NCBI GenBank assembly: GCA_900321605.1
Contig: ONWR01000013.1
Location: 1-44,008 of the forward strand
Direction: 5' to 3'
DNA length: 44,008 bases
Origin: an uncultured Bacteroidales bacterium
GTDB lineage: Bacteria; Bacteroidota; Bacteroidia; Bacteroidales; Paludibacteraceae
The position numbers were made by a program, and so were the translations under genes. The notes below the pieces were generated by a model, which saw only the letters and a list, made by a program, of their open reading frames with translations, was not told the DNA's origin and ran no database searches. Positions 1-9,055 of this stretch are shown here, piece by piece (position 1 is the first letter of the stretch; each line of letters starts with the position of its first letter).

Positions 1-1
1 A

Positions 2-1666
2 AGAGTGTTAGGGCTTTTGGTCCTTTCTATTTTCAGTTTCCTTTTTTCTACTCGTGCATGGGCTCGGGACACGGTCTATGTGAGCGGAGGTATAGAGCAC
101 GAGGGCTTGTTCCCGACGCGAGATGCCGCTACTCTGCGTTCCAAACCGCGTCCCCAATGGGCGAAGATAGACCATCTGAGCAATTCGTATCTGGACTTGT
201 CGCTGCACTATGTCAACGACTCCAACAAGGCGCATTTCCGCGAACTAAGGGTCTCCACGCGTGCTGAGCTGACCGAATGGCCGTTACCCGGTTTTGAATA
301 CGATTTCGGAGGTCACGGCATCAGCCATCTGAGCGCCGAAGCCTCGTTCGACTGGGGTTCAGTTGCCATCGGCGATGTGTATGACCAGTTCGGCTCAGGA
401 CTGATCTTGAACCTCTATGAGGATCGTTTGCTCGGTGTGGACAACCCCCTACGCGGTGCAAAAATCGACTTGACGCCTATCGAGGGTCTGCACATGGTAG
501 CCATAGGCGGCAAACAAAGACGTAACTGGGAGTGTTACGACGATGGTGCATGGGGTTGGAACTACCGCCAAGATGCAGCCATCGGCGGAGACGTGGAGAT
601 CGATGTCGGCGCATGGTCCAAACGGATGAAGGACTTGGAGATGCACCTCCTTTTCGGCGGCAGTTATGTCTCGCGATACGAAGCACCGGACACCATCCTC
701 ACCATCGTCAATAACGAGTTGTACCTATACCGTTTGCCCCGATGGGTGGGAGCCGGAGACATACGTGCCGAATGGCAGATGAAAGGTTGGCACGTGCTTG
801 CCGAATATGCCCGCAAAGCCAATGACCCGACTTTTGAGAACGGGTTCAGTTACCGCGATGGAGACGCATGGCTGTTGTCGGCTGGCTATTCCCGCAAAGG
901 CTTGGCAGTCTTGGCGCAGGTCAAACGGTCGGAGAACATGTCTTTCCGTTCGCAACGTGAGCGTATGGGCATAGCCGGACGGCTGAACTACATGCCGCCC
1001 TTCGCACAGCAACACACCTATTCCCTTGCTACCCATTATTCCTATGCCACCCAATACACCCTCGGCGAATGGGCGTTCCAAGGGCAGGTCTATTACACGT
1101 GGGCACGCAAGACACGCATGGGCGGTAAATACGGTACTACGCTCAAGCTGAACGGCGCACATATCCGCGGTGTTCACAAAGAAGGCGAGTACTACACGGA
1201 CGTCAACCTTGAGCTTAACAAACGTATCAGCAAACGGTGGTGGCTCAATGCCATGTTGATGTACCAGCGTTTCAACCAAGCCGTAGTCGAAGGTGAAGGA
1301 GGCATGATCCGTTCGGGCATAGCGGTGGTGGACGCACGTGTGCAGGCTACCAAAGAGCTCTCCGTACGCGGTGAGTTGCAATACCTCTACACGCCCGACG
1401 ACAAGGGACAATGGTGCTTCGCTTTGTGCGAGATCAGTCTCTTCAAACGCCTTATGATCAGCGGACAATGGATGTACAACATCGGCGGAACGGCGAAAGC
1501 GGATCATGAACATTACTACTCCGCCTCGGTCACCTATTCGCGCAACGCACACCGGATCATGGCAGGCTACACCAAGACCATTGATGGCTTCAACTGCTCC
1601 GGAGGCGTGTGCCGATACGTGCCTAAGCAGGAAGGCGTGCATATAACGTATAACTTCACGTGGTAA
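2..1666 (+). CDS. DUF6029-like outer-membrane barrel protein (5' end probably cut)
   Basis: About 553 residues are visible. The frame is open to the window edge; the first usable codon is a GTG at position 5, directly before a hydrophobic stretch ending in A-W-A that reads as a signal peptide whose charged start is probably missing, so the true start is likely just outside the window. The rest is rich in alternating aromatic and polar strands and ends in Y-N-F-T-W, as outer-membrane beta-barrels do. The overall pattern recalls the Bacteroidales DUF6029 family, often found beside Omp28-type lipoproteins as here; that assignment is from memory. The stop overlaps the GTG start of the next gene, so the two are translationally coupled. 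Role unknown, presumably an envelope barrel working with the lipoproteins. Confidence 0.7.
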   Translation, partial: RVLGLLVLSIFSFLFSTRAWARDTVYVSGGIEHEGLFPTRDAATLRSKPRPQWAKIDHLSNSYLDLSLHYVNDSNKAHFRELRVSTRAELTEWPLPGFEYDFGGHGISHLSAEASFDWGSVAIGDVYDQFGSGLILNLYEDRLLGVDNPLRGAKIDLTPIEGLHMVAIGGKQRRNWECYDDGAWGWNYRQDAAIGGDVEIDVGAWSKRMKDLEMHLLFGGSYVSRYEAPDTILTIVNNELYLYRLPRWVGAGDIRAEWQMKGWHVLAEYARKANDPTFENGFSYRDGDAWLLSAGYSRKGLAVLAQVKRSENMSFRSQRERMGIAGRLNYMPPFAQQHTYSLATHYSYATQYTLGEWAFQGQVYYTWARKTRMGGKYGTTLKLNGAHIRGVHKEGEYYTDVNLELNKRISKRWWLNAMLMYQRFNQAVVEGEGGMIRSGIAVVDARVQATKELSVRGELQYLYTPDDKGQWCFALCEISLFKRLMISGQWMYNIGGTAKADHEHYYSASVTYSRNAHRIMAGYTKTIDGFNCSGGVCRYVPKQEGVHITYNFTW

Positions 1667-2490
1667 AACAGATTATATCCATAGTACTAACGACCCTCCT
1701 GCTGACAGGCTGCGAGGTGATCAAGGAGAAGGACAGGCTTATCCCTGTTCCGGTCGGTGATGGTAGTAAGACCCATCTGTTGGTTGAGTACACGGGTTTC
1801 CGTTGCGTGAACTGCCCCACAGCCGCTCAAACGGCTCAGGACCTGCAACAGTTGTACGGCGACAAACTGGTGGTGGTAGCCATGCATCCGGCGAGCAATC
1901 CGTTTACGCAAGGAGCATTCGACTACACCTGTCCGGAAGCTGATATCTGCTATAAGCACATGGGCGGCAACGCCTCTACTCCTTTCCCGACAGGCAACAT
2001 CGACCTTGCGCAAGGCGACGGAGAGTGGTTCTTCGATCCCATCGAATGGGCTACATGTTTGCTGCAGAACGATGACGACCTGTTTTCTCCGTCGCTCAAA
2101 GTCCAAGCGACGGTGGACACGATCACGCGGAAAGTGCATTTCACCATCTCCGCCGTAGCCTTCGATCATACGGAAGCACGGCTCGCTATCTGGCTGACGG
2201 AAGACAGCGTCATGGGTGCGCAAGCGATGCCGGATGGGTCGGTGGAGACCGCTTATTACCACCGTCATATGCTCCGCGGAGCTGTCCAAGGAAAGCCTTT
2301 CGGCTGGGACGTGGAGATCAGCTTCACCACGCAGTGGTTCACCGCCGATTATACCCTGCCCGACCAATGGAACATCCATCATTGCCATGCGGTCGTGCTC
2401 CTTTTGGATAGAGATAACTATAAGGTATTACAGACATATGAAACGAAACTGGATGGTAGCAGCCCTGTTGCTGCTCTTCGTGAACGCTAA
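1660..2490 (+). CDS. Omp28-like lipoprotein with thioredoxin-type CxxC
   Basis: 276 residues. It starts at a GTG overlapping the previous stop by 7 nt. A short signal peptide ends in a lipobox (L-L-T-G-C, Cys18), so the mature protein should be lipid-anchored. Residues 40-90 look like a thioredoxin-like fold: L-V-E-Y-T-G-F-R-C-V-N-C-P with the CxxC at 49-52, followed by a strand like V-V-V-A-M-H-P. This matches the Omp28-related family, which has a redox-like motif but no proven substrate. The second half would be the beta-sandwich of that family. It overlaps the next gene by 53 nt. The close spacing in this four-gene group suggests one envelope operon; redox function is inferred. Confidence 0.75.
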   Translation: MVKQIISIVLTTLLLTGCEVIKEKDRLIPVPVGDGSKTHLLVEYTGFRCVNCPTAAQTAQDLQQLYGDKLVVVAMHPASNPFTQGAFDYTCPEADICYKHMGGNASTPFPTGNIDLAQGDGEWFFDPIEWATCLLQNDDDLFSPSLKVQATVDTITRKVHFTISAVAFDHTEARLAIWLTEDSVMGAQAMPDGSVETAYYHRHMLRGAVQGKPFGWDVEISFTTQWFTADYTLPDQWNIHHCHAVVLLLDRDNYKVLQTYETKLDGSSPVAALRER

Positions 2491-2992
2491 CGCGCTCATT
2501 GTGAATATCGATGGTCATGGAGACATTCCCGAAGGCGGAATGGAGATCACCGTGACCGATGCGGAACTGGACATCCTCAGCGGTAAGATGCAAATGAAAC
2601 TGCAAGGCTCGCTGCTCTGCACCGCTCCTCTGACCGTACAGATCACCCGCTCAGCAACGGGACTTGAGGACGAGTTCTGCTGCGCTGGTAACTGCCTTTC
2701 CGGCAACGGAGAGACCGCTCAAACACTGAACTATTCGCCGGAAGGCATTGCCTCTTGGTTTGTGCATTATTCGCCGGTCGCTGATTCCGACGAGACCATG
2801 ACCTATGTCTTCACCGACGCCTCTGAGAGCCGTACACTCACCGTGCATTTTCAATACACCGCTGAGGGAATGGACGATGGACAATGGACAAAGGACAATG
2901 GACAATGGACAAAAGTGCTGCGGGACGGGCAACTCTATTTGATGCACAAAGGACAGATGTACGATGTACAAGGAAAAGAAATCAATAAATAA
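2438..2992 (+). CDS. Small secreted protein of unknown function
   Basis: 184 residues when started at the ATG at 2438, which gives a clean signal peptide (M-K-R-N-W-M-V-A-A-L-L-L-L-F-V-N-A). The longer upstream frame overlaps the lipoprotein gene and is not plausible. The body is beta-rich with two Cys pairs (F-C-C-A-G-N-C). The end, reading R-D-G-Q-L-Y-L-M-H-K-G-Q-M-Y-D-V-Q-G-K, is the style of C-terminal tail common on secreted Bacteroidales proteins, possibly a degenerate sorting tail for type IX secretion. Six copies of the heptamer TGGACAA (2871-2912) are translated just before this tail as a Q-W-T-K-rich insertion. No function recognised. Confidence 0.65.
   Translation: MKRNWMVAALLLLFVNANALIVNIDGHGDIPEGGMEITVTDAELDILSGKMQMKLQGSLLCTAPLTVQITRSATGLEDEFCCAGNCLSGNGETAQTLNYSPEGIASWFVHYSPVADSDETMTYVFTDASESRTLTVHFQYTAEGMDDGQWTKDNGQWTKVLRDGQLYLMHKGQMYDVQGKEINK
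2871..2912 (+). repeat. Six tandem heptamers (TGGACAA) inside a CDS
   Basis: Units read TGGACGA, TGGACAA, TGGACAA, AGGACAA, TGGACAA, TGGACAA with no gap. The total of 42 nt keeps the reading frame and adds 14 residues. The same word occurs at 19079 in the barrel gene on the other strand. Confidence 0.9.
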
Positions 2993-3001
2993 CACACCAA
3001 T

Positions 3002-4483
3002 ATGAAAAAGAACTTTATTATTTGGACTTTAGCAGGTCTCGTTCTGAGCCTTGCGTTCACCGCTTGTAAGAAAAACGATCCCAAGCAAGAACCCACACCG
3101 CAAGTAAATCCCGCGGACACTACGCAACCCACTCCGCCGGACACCATTCCGGCTTCGTTCCCCAAGAAACACCTCATCGAGGAGTTCACCGGACAGACAT
3201 GCGGTTATTGTCCGGAGGGCATGAATAGTATCAGCGATTTCACCAAAGGCGAGTCCAACTGGGTACTTATTCTCCACCACTACGGCTACGGAACGGATAA
3301 TTTCTCCGTTGCCGGCAGTCAAATCATTCAGAAGGCATTAAGCGAGAATGGAGCACCGAAAATATGTATCAACCGTGCAAGCACGAATTACGGCAAAGGA
3401 AACGACATCCTTTTCCATCCGGGCTATCTGCCTCAGACGAGCAAGTCGCAGTTTGCGACAGAGACCTATGCCTCTGTGGTCATTGACAACACGTACGATC
3501 CCGCCACACGGCAACTGAACGTGACCGTTTCCGGCGCGTTGTGCAAAGAGGACTACCCTGCTCTCCAACTGACCGTTCTGGTCAAGGAGTCCGGCATGAT
3601 TGACACCCAAGAGGATTATTATTATACCTTCGGCGGATGGGAGCAGTTCCGCCATACGAATGCCGTTCGTCTCTATCTGTCCAACGCCAAAGGAGACGCT
3701 ATTTCCGTGGATTCCACGCGTCATTATACCGCTACCTATACCGCTACCCTCAACGACCAATGGGTTCCCGAGAACTGCATGGTAGTAGCTTTCCTGAGCG
3801 AGGCATTCAAGCCGGTCATCCAAGCGGAGCAACAACCCGTTGTAGCCGGTTCTGCCGGTGGCGCAGACATTACCCATGGCGGCATCAAAGCGGCAGAAGT
3901 GCCGGATTACTACCCCGAGGTGGACGCCACCAGCGGACCGGGCACCTTCTCCGGCAATGAGACAGAAAGTCTGGCAGTTACCAATGCCTTCTACAAAGAC
4001 TTTCCGGAGCAAAACGCCCGTTTTTGGCAGTTACAGACGTACAGCGCAACCATAGTAGCTACCATCGACAAAACCCCATGTGCGCCTTTTGCGGATCTCT
4101 ATGTGATCACGGATATAGGTGTGGACTCTATACCCGCAGGGGATTATCCTCTCAACCTCTCCGAGCAACCCGGCACAGCCTATGCGGGATACCGAGATAA
4201 TGAAAAAATAGAAATGGGCGGAAGCGTATTCTATTTTGTTAGCTATTCTTACCTCGTGGAAGGTTATGTAAACCCCGTTTGCCAGTGGCTGATTGTGAAC
4301 GGTACACTGACCGTTGATAAAGACCGCAAATGGTCATTAACAGGTCGTACACTAAACGGCAGCAGGATTTCGTTAAAAAGCACTTCCGCCATCAAAGTCT
4401 CCGGAGCGGTGAATGCCCCGATGCATAAAGCCAGAAAAGCAGCACTCAAATCCGAAAAATTCAAATTAGAACAAAATTCATAA
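3002..4483 (+). CDS. Omp28-related outer-membrane lipoprotein
   Basis: 493 residues, ATG start 9 nt after the previous gene. A signal peptide ends in a lipobox (A-F-T-A-C, Cys22), then a Pro/Thr-rich tether to about residue 52. A thioredoxin-like segment follows with L-I-E-E-F-T-G-Q-T-C-G-Y-C-P, CxxC at residues 67-70, and a beta-sandwich-like middle. This layout is that of the Omp28 family known from Porphyromonas and Bacteroides as surface lipoproteins. The C-terminal 150 residues (about 320 on) look like an extra domain with a metabolite- or carbohydrate-binding feel, but I do not recognise it. It is the last gene of the four-gene envelope operon. A redox or adhesin role is possible; neither is shown. 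Confidence 0.8.
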   Translation: MKKNFIIWTLAGLVLSLAFTACKKNDPKQEPTPQVNPADTTQPTPPDTIPASFPKKHLIEEFTGQTCGYCPEGMNSISDFTKGESNWVLILHHYGYGTDNFSVAGSQIIQKALSENGAPKICINRASTNYGKGNDILFHPGYLPQTSKSQFATETYASVVIDNTYDPATRQLNVTVSGALCKEDYPALQLTVLVKESGMIDTQEDYYYTFGGWEQFRHTNAVRLYLSNAKGDAISVDSTRHYTATYTATLNDQWVPENCMVVAFLSEAFKPVIQAEQQPVVAGSAGGADITHGGIKAAEVPDYYPEVDATSGPGTFSGNETESLAVTNAFYKDFPEQNARFWQLQTYSATIVATIDKTPCAPFADLYVITDIGVDSIPAGDYPLNLSEQPGTAYAGYRDNEKIEMGGSVFYFVSYSYLVEGYVNPVCQWLIVNGTLTVDKDRKWSLTGRTLNGSRISLKSTSAIKVSGAVNAPMHKARKAALKSEKFKLEQNS

Positions 4484-4518
4484 AGATTCACATTTTTTAT
4501 ATAAAAATATAAAATCTC

Positions 4519-4549
4519 TTGCATATATCAAAAATTATTTGTATCTTTG
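4519..4549 (+). promoter_or_regulatory. Bacteroidota promoter upstream of ppdK
   Basis: TTG at 4519-4521, 20-nt spacer, then TATCTTTG at 4542-4549, fitting the Bacteroidota sigma-ABfr consensus. It is followed by CAGCCG, the same extension seen at the tRNA-Pro and bactofilin promoters. It predicts a leader of about 220 nt before the ppdK start. Confidence 0.8.
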
Positions 4550-4609
4550 CAGCCGAATTGTGCAAGTACCGCTACTTTGCAACGCAATCTGCTCTCTATC
4601 GCATCAAGA

Positions 4610-4653
4610 CCGCAACGAGAGCGCAACGGGAGCGCAACGGGAGCGCAACGAGA
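4610..4653 (+). repeat. Four 11-nt tandem repeats in the ppdK leader
   Basis: Consecutive 11-mers: cCGCAACGAGA, GCGCAACGGGA twice, GCGCAACGAGA. They lie in the transcribed leader between the promoter and the ppdK start. Function unknown; a direct protein- or RNA-binding site array is possible. Confidence 0.8.
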
Positions 4654-4688
4654 GTAACACGAGGTTTTAACGTATCTTGCACCACCCT

Positions 4689-4710
4689 ATATATATTATA
4701 TAATATATAT
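4689..4710. repeat. 22-nt perfect AT palindrome in the ppdK leader
   Basis: The alternating A/T sequence is perfectly self-complementary around 4699/4700 and sits 66 nt before the ppdK start. It could be a weak hairpin or an operator; with only A and T it may also be chance in an AT-rich spacer. Confidence 0.45.
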
Positions 4711-4775
4711 CCCGTGATTTTAGAATAATACCATAAAAATGTCTAATATATTAAAACAATAAATAATTTACACAA

Positions 4776-7505
4776 ATGGAAAAGAAAAAAAGAGTTTACA
4801 CCTTCGGTAACGGTAAGGCTGAAGGTAACGCACAAATGCGCGAACTGCTGGGCGGTAAGGGCGCTAACTGTGCTGAGATGAACTTGGTCGGTGTGCCCGT
4901 TCCTCCGGGATTCACCATTACCACCGAAGTCTGCAACGAGTACTACCAGGTTGGTCAGGAGAAGATCGTAGCTGAGTTGACCGAAGAGGTAAACGCAGCT
5001 GTCGCTCATGTAGAGGGTCTGATGAACTGCAAGTTCGGCGATCCGAAGAATCCTCTCCTTGTTTCTGTACGTTCGGGTGCGCGTGCATCCATGCCGGGTA
5101 TGATGGATACCATCCTCAACCTTGGTCTGAACGACGTAGTAGCAGAGGGTATGGTGGCTAAGACCAACAATCCGCACTTCGTTTACGACTCCTATCGCCG
5201 TTTCGTACAGATGTATGGTGACGTAGTGCTCGGAATGAAGCCGGTGAACAAAACCGATATCGATCCGTTCGAGAAGATCATCGACGAGGTAAAAGAGATC
5301 CGTGGCGTGAAGCTCGACAAGGACCTCAACGTAGAGGAACTCAAAGAGCTCGTAAAACGTTTCAAAGCTGCTATCAAGGCACAGACCGGAAAAGACTTCC
5401 CGGATGATCCTATGGAGCAACTCTGGGGCGCTATCTGCGCTGTATTCCGCTCTTGGATGAACGAGCGCGCTATCCTTTATCGTAAGATGGAAGGAATTCC
5501 TGACGAATGGGGTACCGCTGTTTCGGTTATGGCAATGGTATTCGGTAACATGGGCGAGACCTCCGCAACGGGTGTTTGCTTCAGCCGTGACGCCGGTAAC
5601 GGTGAGAACCTCTTCAACGGTGAGTACCTTGTGAATGCACAAGGTGAGGACGTGGTTGCAGGTATTCGCACCCCGCAACAGATCACCAAGATCGGTTCGC
5701 AGCGTTGGGCTGAGCGTGCCGGTATCAGCGAGGAAGAGCGTCTGGCTAAATATCCGTCTATGGAAGAGGCTATGCCGGAGATGTACGCTGAGCTGAACGC
5801 TATTCAGCAGAAACTCGAGGATCACTACCGCGACATGCAGGACATGGAGTTCACCGTACAGGAAGGCAAGCTCTGGTTCCTCCAGACCCGTAATGGTAAA
5901 CGTACCGGTACAGCTATGGTGAAGATCGCCATGGATATGGTTCGTGAGGGCAAGATCACCGAGAAAGAGGCGATCATGCGTTGCGAGCCGCAGAAACTCG
6001 ACGAACTGCTCCACCCTGTCTTCGATAAGGACGCTTTGAAGAAAGCAAAAGTGATCACCCAAGGTCTGCCTGCTTCTCCGGGAGCTGCTTGCGGTCAGAT
6101 CGTCTTCCACGCTGACGACGCACAGGAGTGGCACGCAAACGGTCACAAAGTGGTTATGGTTCGTATTGAGACCTCGCCGGAGGACCTCGCAGGTATGTCT
6201 GCTGCAGAAGGTATCCTCACCGCTCGTGGTGGTATGACCTCGCACGCTGCCGTAGTGGCTCGTGGTATGGGTAAATGCTGCGTATCCGGAGCAGGTGCTA
6301 TCCTCGTGGACTACAAGGCTAAGACCGTGAAGATCGAAGACGTTACCTACAAAGAGGGCGACTACATCTCTCTCAACGGTACTACCGGACAGGTGTACGC
6401 AGGTGAGATCCCGACCAAGGCTGCTGAGCTCAGCGGTGACTTCAAGGCACTCATGGATCTTTGCGACAAATATACTCACCTCCAGGTACGTACCAACGCC
6501 GACACTCCGCACGACGCAGCTGTAGCTCGCGCTTTCGGTGCTAAGGGTATCGGTCTGACCCGTACCGAGCATATGTTCTTCGACGACCAGAAGATTCTCG
6601 CTATGCGTGAGATGATCCTCGCTAAGGACAGCGCAGGACGTGAGAAAGCATTGGCTAAACTGCTGCCGTACCAAAAGGCTGACTTCAAAGGTATCTTGGA
6701 CGCTATGGACGGCCTGCCTGTGAACATCCGTCTGCTCGACCCGCCTTTGCACGAGTTCGTTCCGCATGATCTGAAGGGACAAGAGCAGATGGCGAAAGAG
6801 ATGGGCGTTTCCGTAGAGGAGATCCAGACCCGTGTAGCTCAGTTGGCAGAGAACAACCCGATGCTCGGTCACCGTGGTTGCCGTCTGGGTATCACCTTCC
6901 CGGAGATCACCGCTATGCAGACACGCGCTATCCTCTCCGCCGCTTGCGAACTCAAGAAAGAGGGCAAGAACCCGATGCCGGAGATCATGGTTCCGCTGAT
7001 CGGTATTCTCTATGAGCTCAAACAGCAGAAAGAGATTATCCAAAAAGTCGCTAAAGAAGTATTCGCTGAGTATGGCGTAGAGGTAGAGTTCGAGATCGGT
7101 ACAATGATCGAGATCCCGCGTGCCGCTCTGACCGCAGACCGCATTGCTACGGAAGCTCAGTACTTCAGCTTTGGTACCAACGACTTGACCCAGATGACCT
7201 TCGGTTACAGCCGTGACGACATCGCTTCCTTCTTGCCGGCTTACCTCGAGAAGAAGATCCTGAAAGTCGATCCGTTCCAGGTTCTTGACCAGAATGGTGT
7301 TGGTCAACTGATCAAGATGGCAGTAGAGAAAGGTCGTGCCGTTCGTCCGGGACTCCGTACAGGTATCTGCGGCGAGCACGGTGGTGAGCCTTCATCTGTT
7401 AAGTTCTGTGCCCGTGTCGGCATGAACTACGCATCCTGCTCACCTTTCCGCGTGCCTATCGCACGCCTCGCAGCAGCTCAAGCAGCCGTTGAGGACGAGC
7501 AATAA
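4776..7505 (+). CDS. ppdK: Pyruvate, phosphate dikinase
   Basis: 909 residues, the usual family length. It interconverts pyruvate, ATP and phosphate with phosphoenolpyruvate, AMP and pyrophosphate in the cytoplasm; in anaerobic Bacteroidales it links glycolysis and gluconeogenesis. Domain order is visible: N-terminal ATP-grasp part (M-E-K-K-K-R-V-Y-T-F-G-N-G, then G-G-K-G-A-N near residue 25), a central swivelling domain with the phosphohistidine motif G-G-M-T-S-H-A-A-V-V-A-R (His about 490), and a C-terminal PEP/pyruvate TIM barrel with the catalytic Cys in G-I-C-G-E-H-G-G (about 865). The ATG is preceded by A-rich sequence without Shine-Dalgarno. Codon use is strongly biased (GGT, CGT, CTC), suggesting high expression; this probably also explains a long stop-free antisense frame. 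It has its own promoter and leader and a strong terminator. Confidence 0.97.
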   Translation: MEKKKRVYTFGNGKAEGNAQMRELLGGKGANCAEMNLVGVPVPPGFTITTEVCNEYYQVGQEKIVAELTEEVNAAVAHVEGLMNCKFGDPKNPLLVSVRSGARASMPGMMDTILNLGLNDVVAEGMVAKTNNPHFVYDSYRRFVQMYGDVVLGMKPVNKTDIDPFEKIIDEVKEIRGVKLDKDLNVEELKELVKRFKAAIKAQTGKDFPDDPMEQLWGAICAVFRSWMNERAILYRKMEGIPDEWGTAVSVMAMVFGNMGETSATGVCFSRDAGNGENLFNGEYLVNAQGEDVVAGIRTPQQITKIGSQRWAERAGISEEERLAKYPSMEEAMPEMYAELNAIQQKLEDHYRDMQDMEFTVQEGKLWFLQTRNGKRTGTAMVKIAMDMVREGKITEKEAIMRCEPQKLDELLHPVFDKDALKKAKVITQGLPASPGAACGQIVFHADDAQEWHANGHKVVMVRIETSPEDLAGMSAAEGILTARGGMTSHAAVVARGMGKCCVSGAGAILVDYKAKTVKIEDVTYKEGDYISLNGTTGQVYAGEIPTKAAELSGDFKALMDLCDKYTHLQVRTNADTPHDAAVARAFGAKGIGLTRTEHMFFDDQKILAMREMILAKDSAGREKALAKLLPYQKADFKGILDAMDGLPVNIRLLDPPLHEFVPHDLKGQEQMAKEMGVSVEEIQTRVAQLAENNPMLGHRGCRLGITFPEITAMQTRAILSAACELKKEGKNPMPEIMVPLIGILYELKQQKEIIQKVAKEVFAEYGVEVEFEIGTMIEIPRAALTADRIATEAQYFSFGTNDLTQMTFGYSRDDIASFLPAYLEKKILKVDPFQVLDQNGVGQLIKMAVEKGRAVRPGLRTGICGEHGGEPSSVKFCARVGMNYASCSPFRVPIARLAAAQAAVEDEQ

Positions 7506-7510
7506 CCCCG

Positions 7511-7605
7511 CATCGTGCATTGATGCACGATGATAACTCCATCCGCCAATTTTGGCGGATCAAAAACCACCAACGCACTCTCATCCGGGAGTGCGTTGGT
7601 TCTAT
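7511..7605 (+). terminator. Three hairpins in series after ppdK, last one a strong terminator
   Basis: Hairpin 1 has a 10-bp stem (CATCGTGCAT at 7511-7520 with 7523-7532). Hairpin 2 has an 8-bp stem (7541-7548 with 7553-7560). Hairpin 3 has a 12-bp stem (ACCAACGCACTC at 7569-7580 with 7589-7600, 8-nt loop), followed by TCTATAT. Hairpin 3 is the best intrinsic terminator candidate. Confidence 0.75.
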
Positions 7606-7655
7606 ATCCACTAATTGCCGATTTTAAGAAAATTTGCAAAAAACATTAGAAAAAC

Positions 7656-7686
7656 TTGCATATGTGCGATTTTTGTAGTACCTTTG
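7656..7686 (+). promoter_or_regulatory. Bacteroidota promoter for the purine permease gene
   Basis: TTG at 7656-7658, 20-nt spacer, TACCTTTG at 7679-7686. The start codon is 35 nt downstream, leaving too short a leader for a purine riboswitch. Confidence 0.8.
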
Positions 7687-7721
7687 TACGCTAATTTGTG
7701 ATGAACAATAATTGAGGAATT

Positions 7722-9035
7722 ATGTTAAAGAAACTATTTGGGTTTGACGCTACGCAACATAGCGTACGTACGGAGATTTACGCAGGTATCACTACCTTTT
7801 TGACCATGGCGTATATTCTGGCTGTGAATCCGGGCATATTCAGTGCCTTGGAGTCGCAGGGAATGCCGAAGGATGCGGTCTATACCGCCACGATTTTAGC
7901 TTCCGTGGTAGGTACTTTGATGATGGCATTCTATGCCAAGAAACCTTTTGGTTTGGCGCCGGGCATGGGAATCAACGCCTTTTTTGTCTTCGGCGTTTGT
8001 TTGGGTATGGGGCATAGTTGGCAGTTTGCGCTGACAGCTGTGTTTATTGAGGGTTTGATTTTTATTTTCCTGTCGCTATTCAAGGTGCGAGAGATAATTG
8101 CTCACGCTATTCCGGCGAGTATCAAAGCGGCTATCGGAGCCGGTATCGGTCTGTTCATCGCTTTTATCGGTTTGCAGAACTGCGGCATTGTGGTAGCCCA
8201 TGAGAACACACTGGTCAGTTTGGCAAAATTCAACACACCATCGGTCATTTTGGCGCTTATCGGCATCTTCATTTGCGGATTGATGGTGGTAAGAAAGATC
8301 CCAGGAGGACTGCTTTGGGGAATCCTTCTGACCGCGGTAATAGGTATTCCGATGGGAGTGACCCACTGGGACAAGATCGTCTCTACTCCACCCTCGATAG
8401 CACCTATATTCATGAAGTTTGAATGGAGTCAGATCTTCTCGTGGGATATGTTGATTGTCGTTTTCACGTTCCTGTTCGTGGATTTCTTCGACACGGTAGG
8501 CACCGTACTTGGTGTTTCGATGAAGGCGAATATGGTGGATAAAGACGGCAAGGTGGATGGTATCGGAAACATGCTGATGGCGGACGCGGTAGCTACCACA
8601 GCGGGTGCTTGTCTGGGTACCTCGACCACGACTACGTATGTGGAGAGTATCGCGGGTATCGCGGTAGGCGGTAGAACGGGATTGACGGCAGTTGTGATAG
8701 CTATTTGTTTTCTGCTATCTTTGTTCTTTGGTCCGTTGTTCCTCGCTATTCCGATGTCTGCGACTGGTCCGGCGTTGGTGATTGTCGGTGTGATGATGGT
8801 TTCCAACACGACTGCAGTAAATTGGGAGGACTTCTCCGAGGCTATTCCTGCTTTTGTTACCCTGCTCATGACTCCGCTGTGTTATAGTATCAGCGATGGA
8901 ATCATGTTGGGTATCATCATGTACGTACTGATGAAACTGACCAAGGGTAAAGAGGGCATTCGTCAGATCAGTCCCGCCGTGTGGGTATTGTTTGTGCTCT
9001 TCGTGATTCGATACGCGCAGCAAGCCCTTAATTAA
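7722..9035 (+). CDS. NCS2-family purine (guanine/hypoxanthine/adenine) permease
   Basis: 437 residues, an inner-membrane transporter with about 12-14 hydrophobic segments. It starts M-L-K-K-L-F-G-F-D with the family's typical E-I-Y-A-G-I-T-T-F-L-T-M-A-Y-I-L early helix, and has the substrate-site signature A-P-G-M-G-I-N-A-F-F near residue 88 and the F-D-T-V-G-T segment near 260 that mark the AzgA/PbuG/GhxP branch. Members import nucleobases with protons. The exact base cannot be told. It has its own promoter and is followed 20 nt later by the dehydrogenase gene, so the two may be co-transcribed. Confidence 0.92.
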   Translation: MLKKLFGFDATQHSVRTEIYAGITTFLTMAYILAVNPGIFSALESQGMPKDAVYTATILASVVGTLMMAFYAKKPFGLAPGMGINAFFVFGVCLGMGHSWQFALTAVFIEGLIFIFLSLFKVREIIAHAIPASIKAAIGAGIGLFIAFIGLQNCGIVVAHENTLVSLAKFNTPSVILALIGIFICGLMVVRKIPGGLLWGILLTAVIGIPMGVTHWDKIVSTPPSIAPIFMKFEWSQIFSWDMLIVVFTFLFVDFFDTVGTVLGVSMKANMVDKDGKVDGIGNMLMADAVATTAGACLGTSTTTTYVESIAGIAVGGRTGLTAVVIAICFLLSLFFGPLFLAIPMSATGPALVIVGVMMVSNTTAVNWEDFSEAIPAFVTLLMTPLCYSISDGIMLGIIMYVLMKLTKGKEGIRQISPAVWVLFVLFVIRYAQQALN

Positions 9036-9055
9036 GGTGAAAGGTGAAAGGGAAA
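9035..9055 (+). repeat. Three heptamers flush against a start codon
   Basis: AGGTGAA, AGGTGAA, AGGGAAA run from the last base of the permease stop codon to the base before the ATG of the dehydrogenase gene. The array decides for the ATG at 9056 rather than the in-frame GTG at 9044. Confidence 0.75.

Noticed and set aside
725-1642. 305-codon antisense frame in the DUF6029 gene
   Set aside because: Shadow of the sense gene, no motif or start context.
4743-7379. 878-codon open frame antisense to ppdK
   Set aside because: Mirror frame of a strongly codon-biased gene; composition is unlike a real protein and the sense frame is an unmistakable PPDK.
7687-7721. Purine riboswitch before the permease gene
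   Set aside because: The leader is only about 30 nt, too short for the aptamer.
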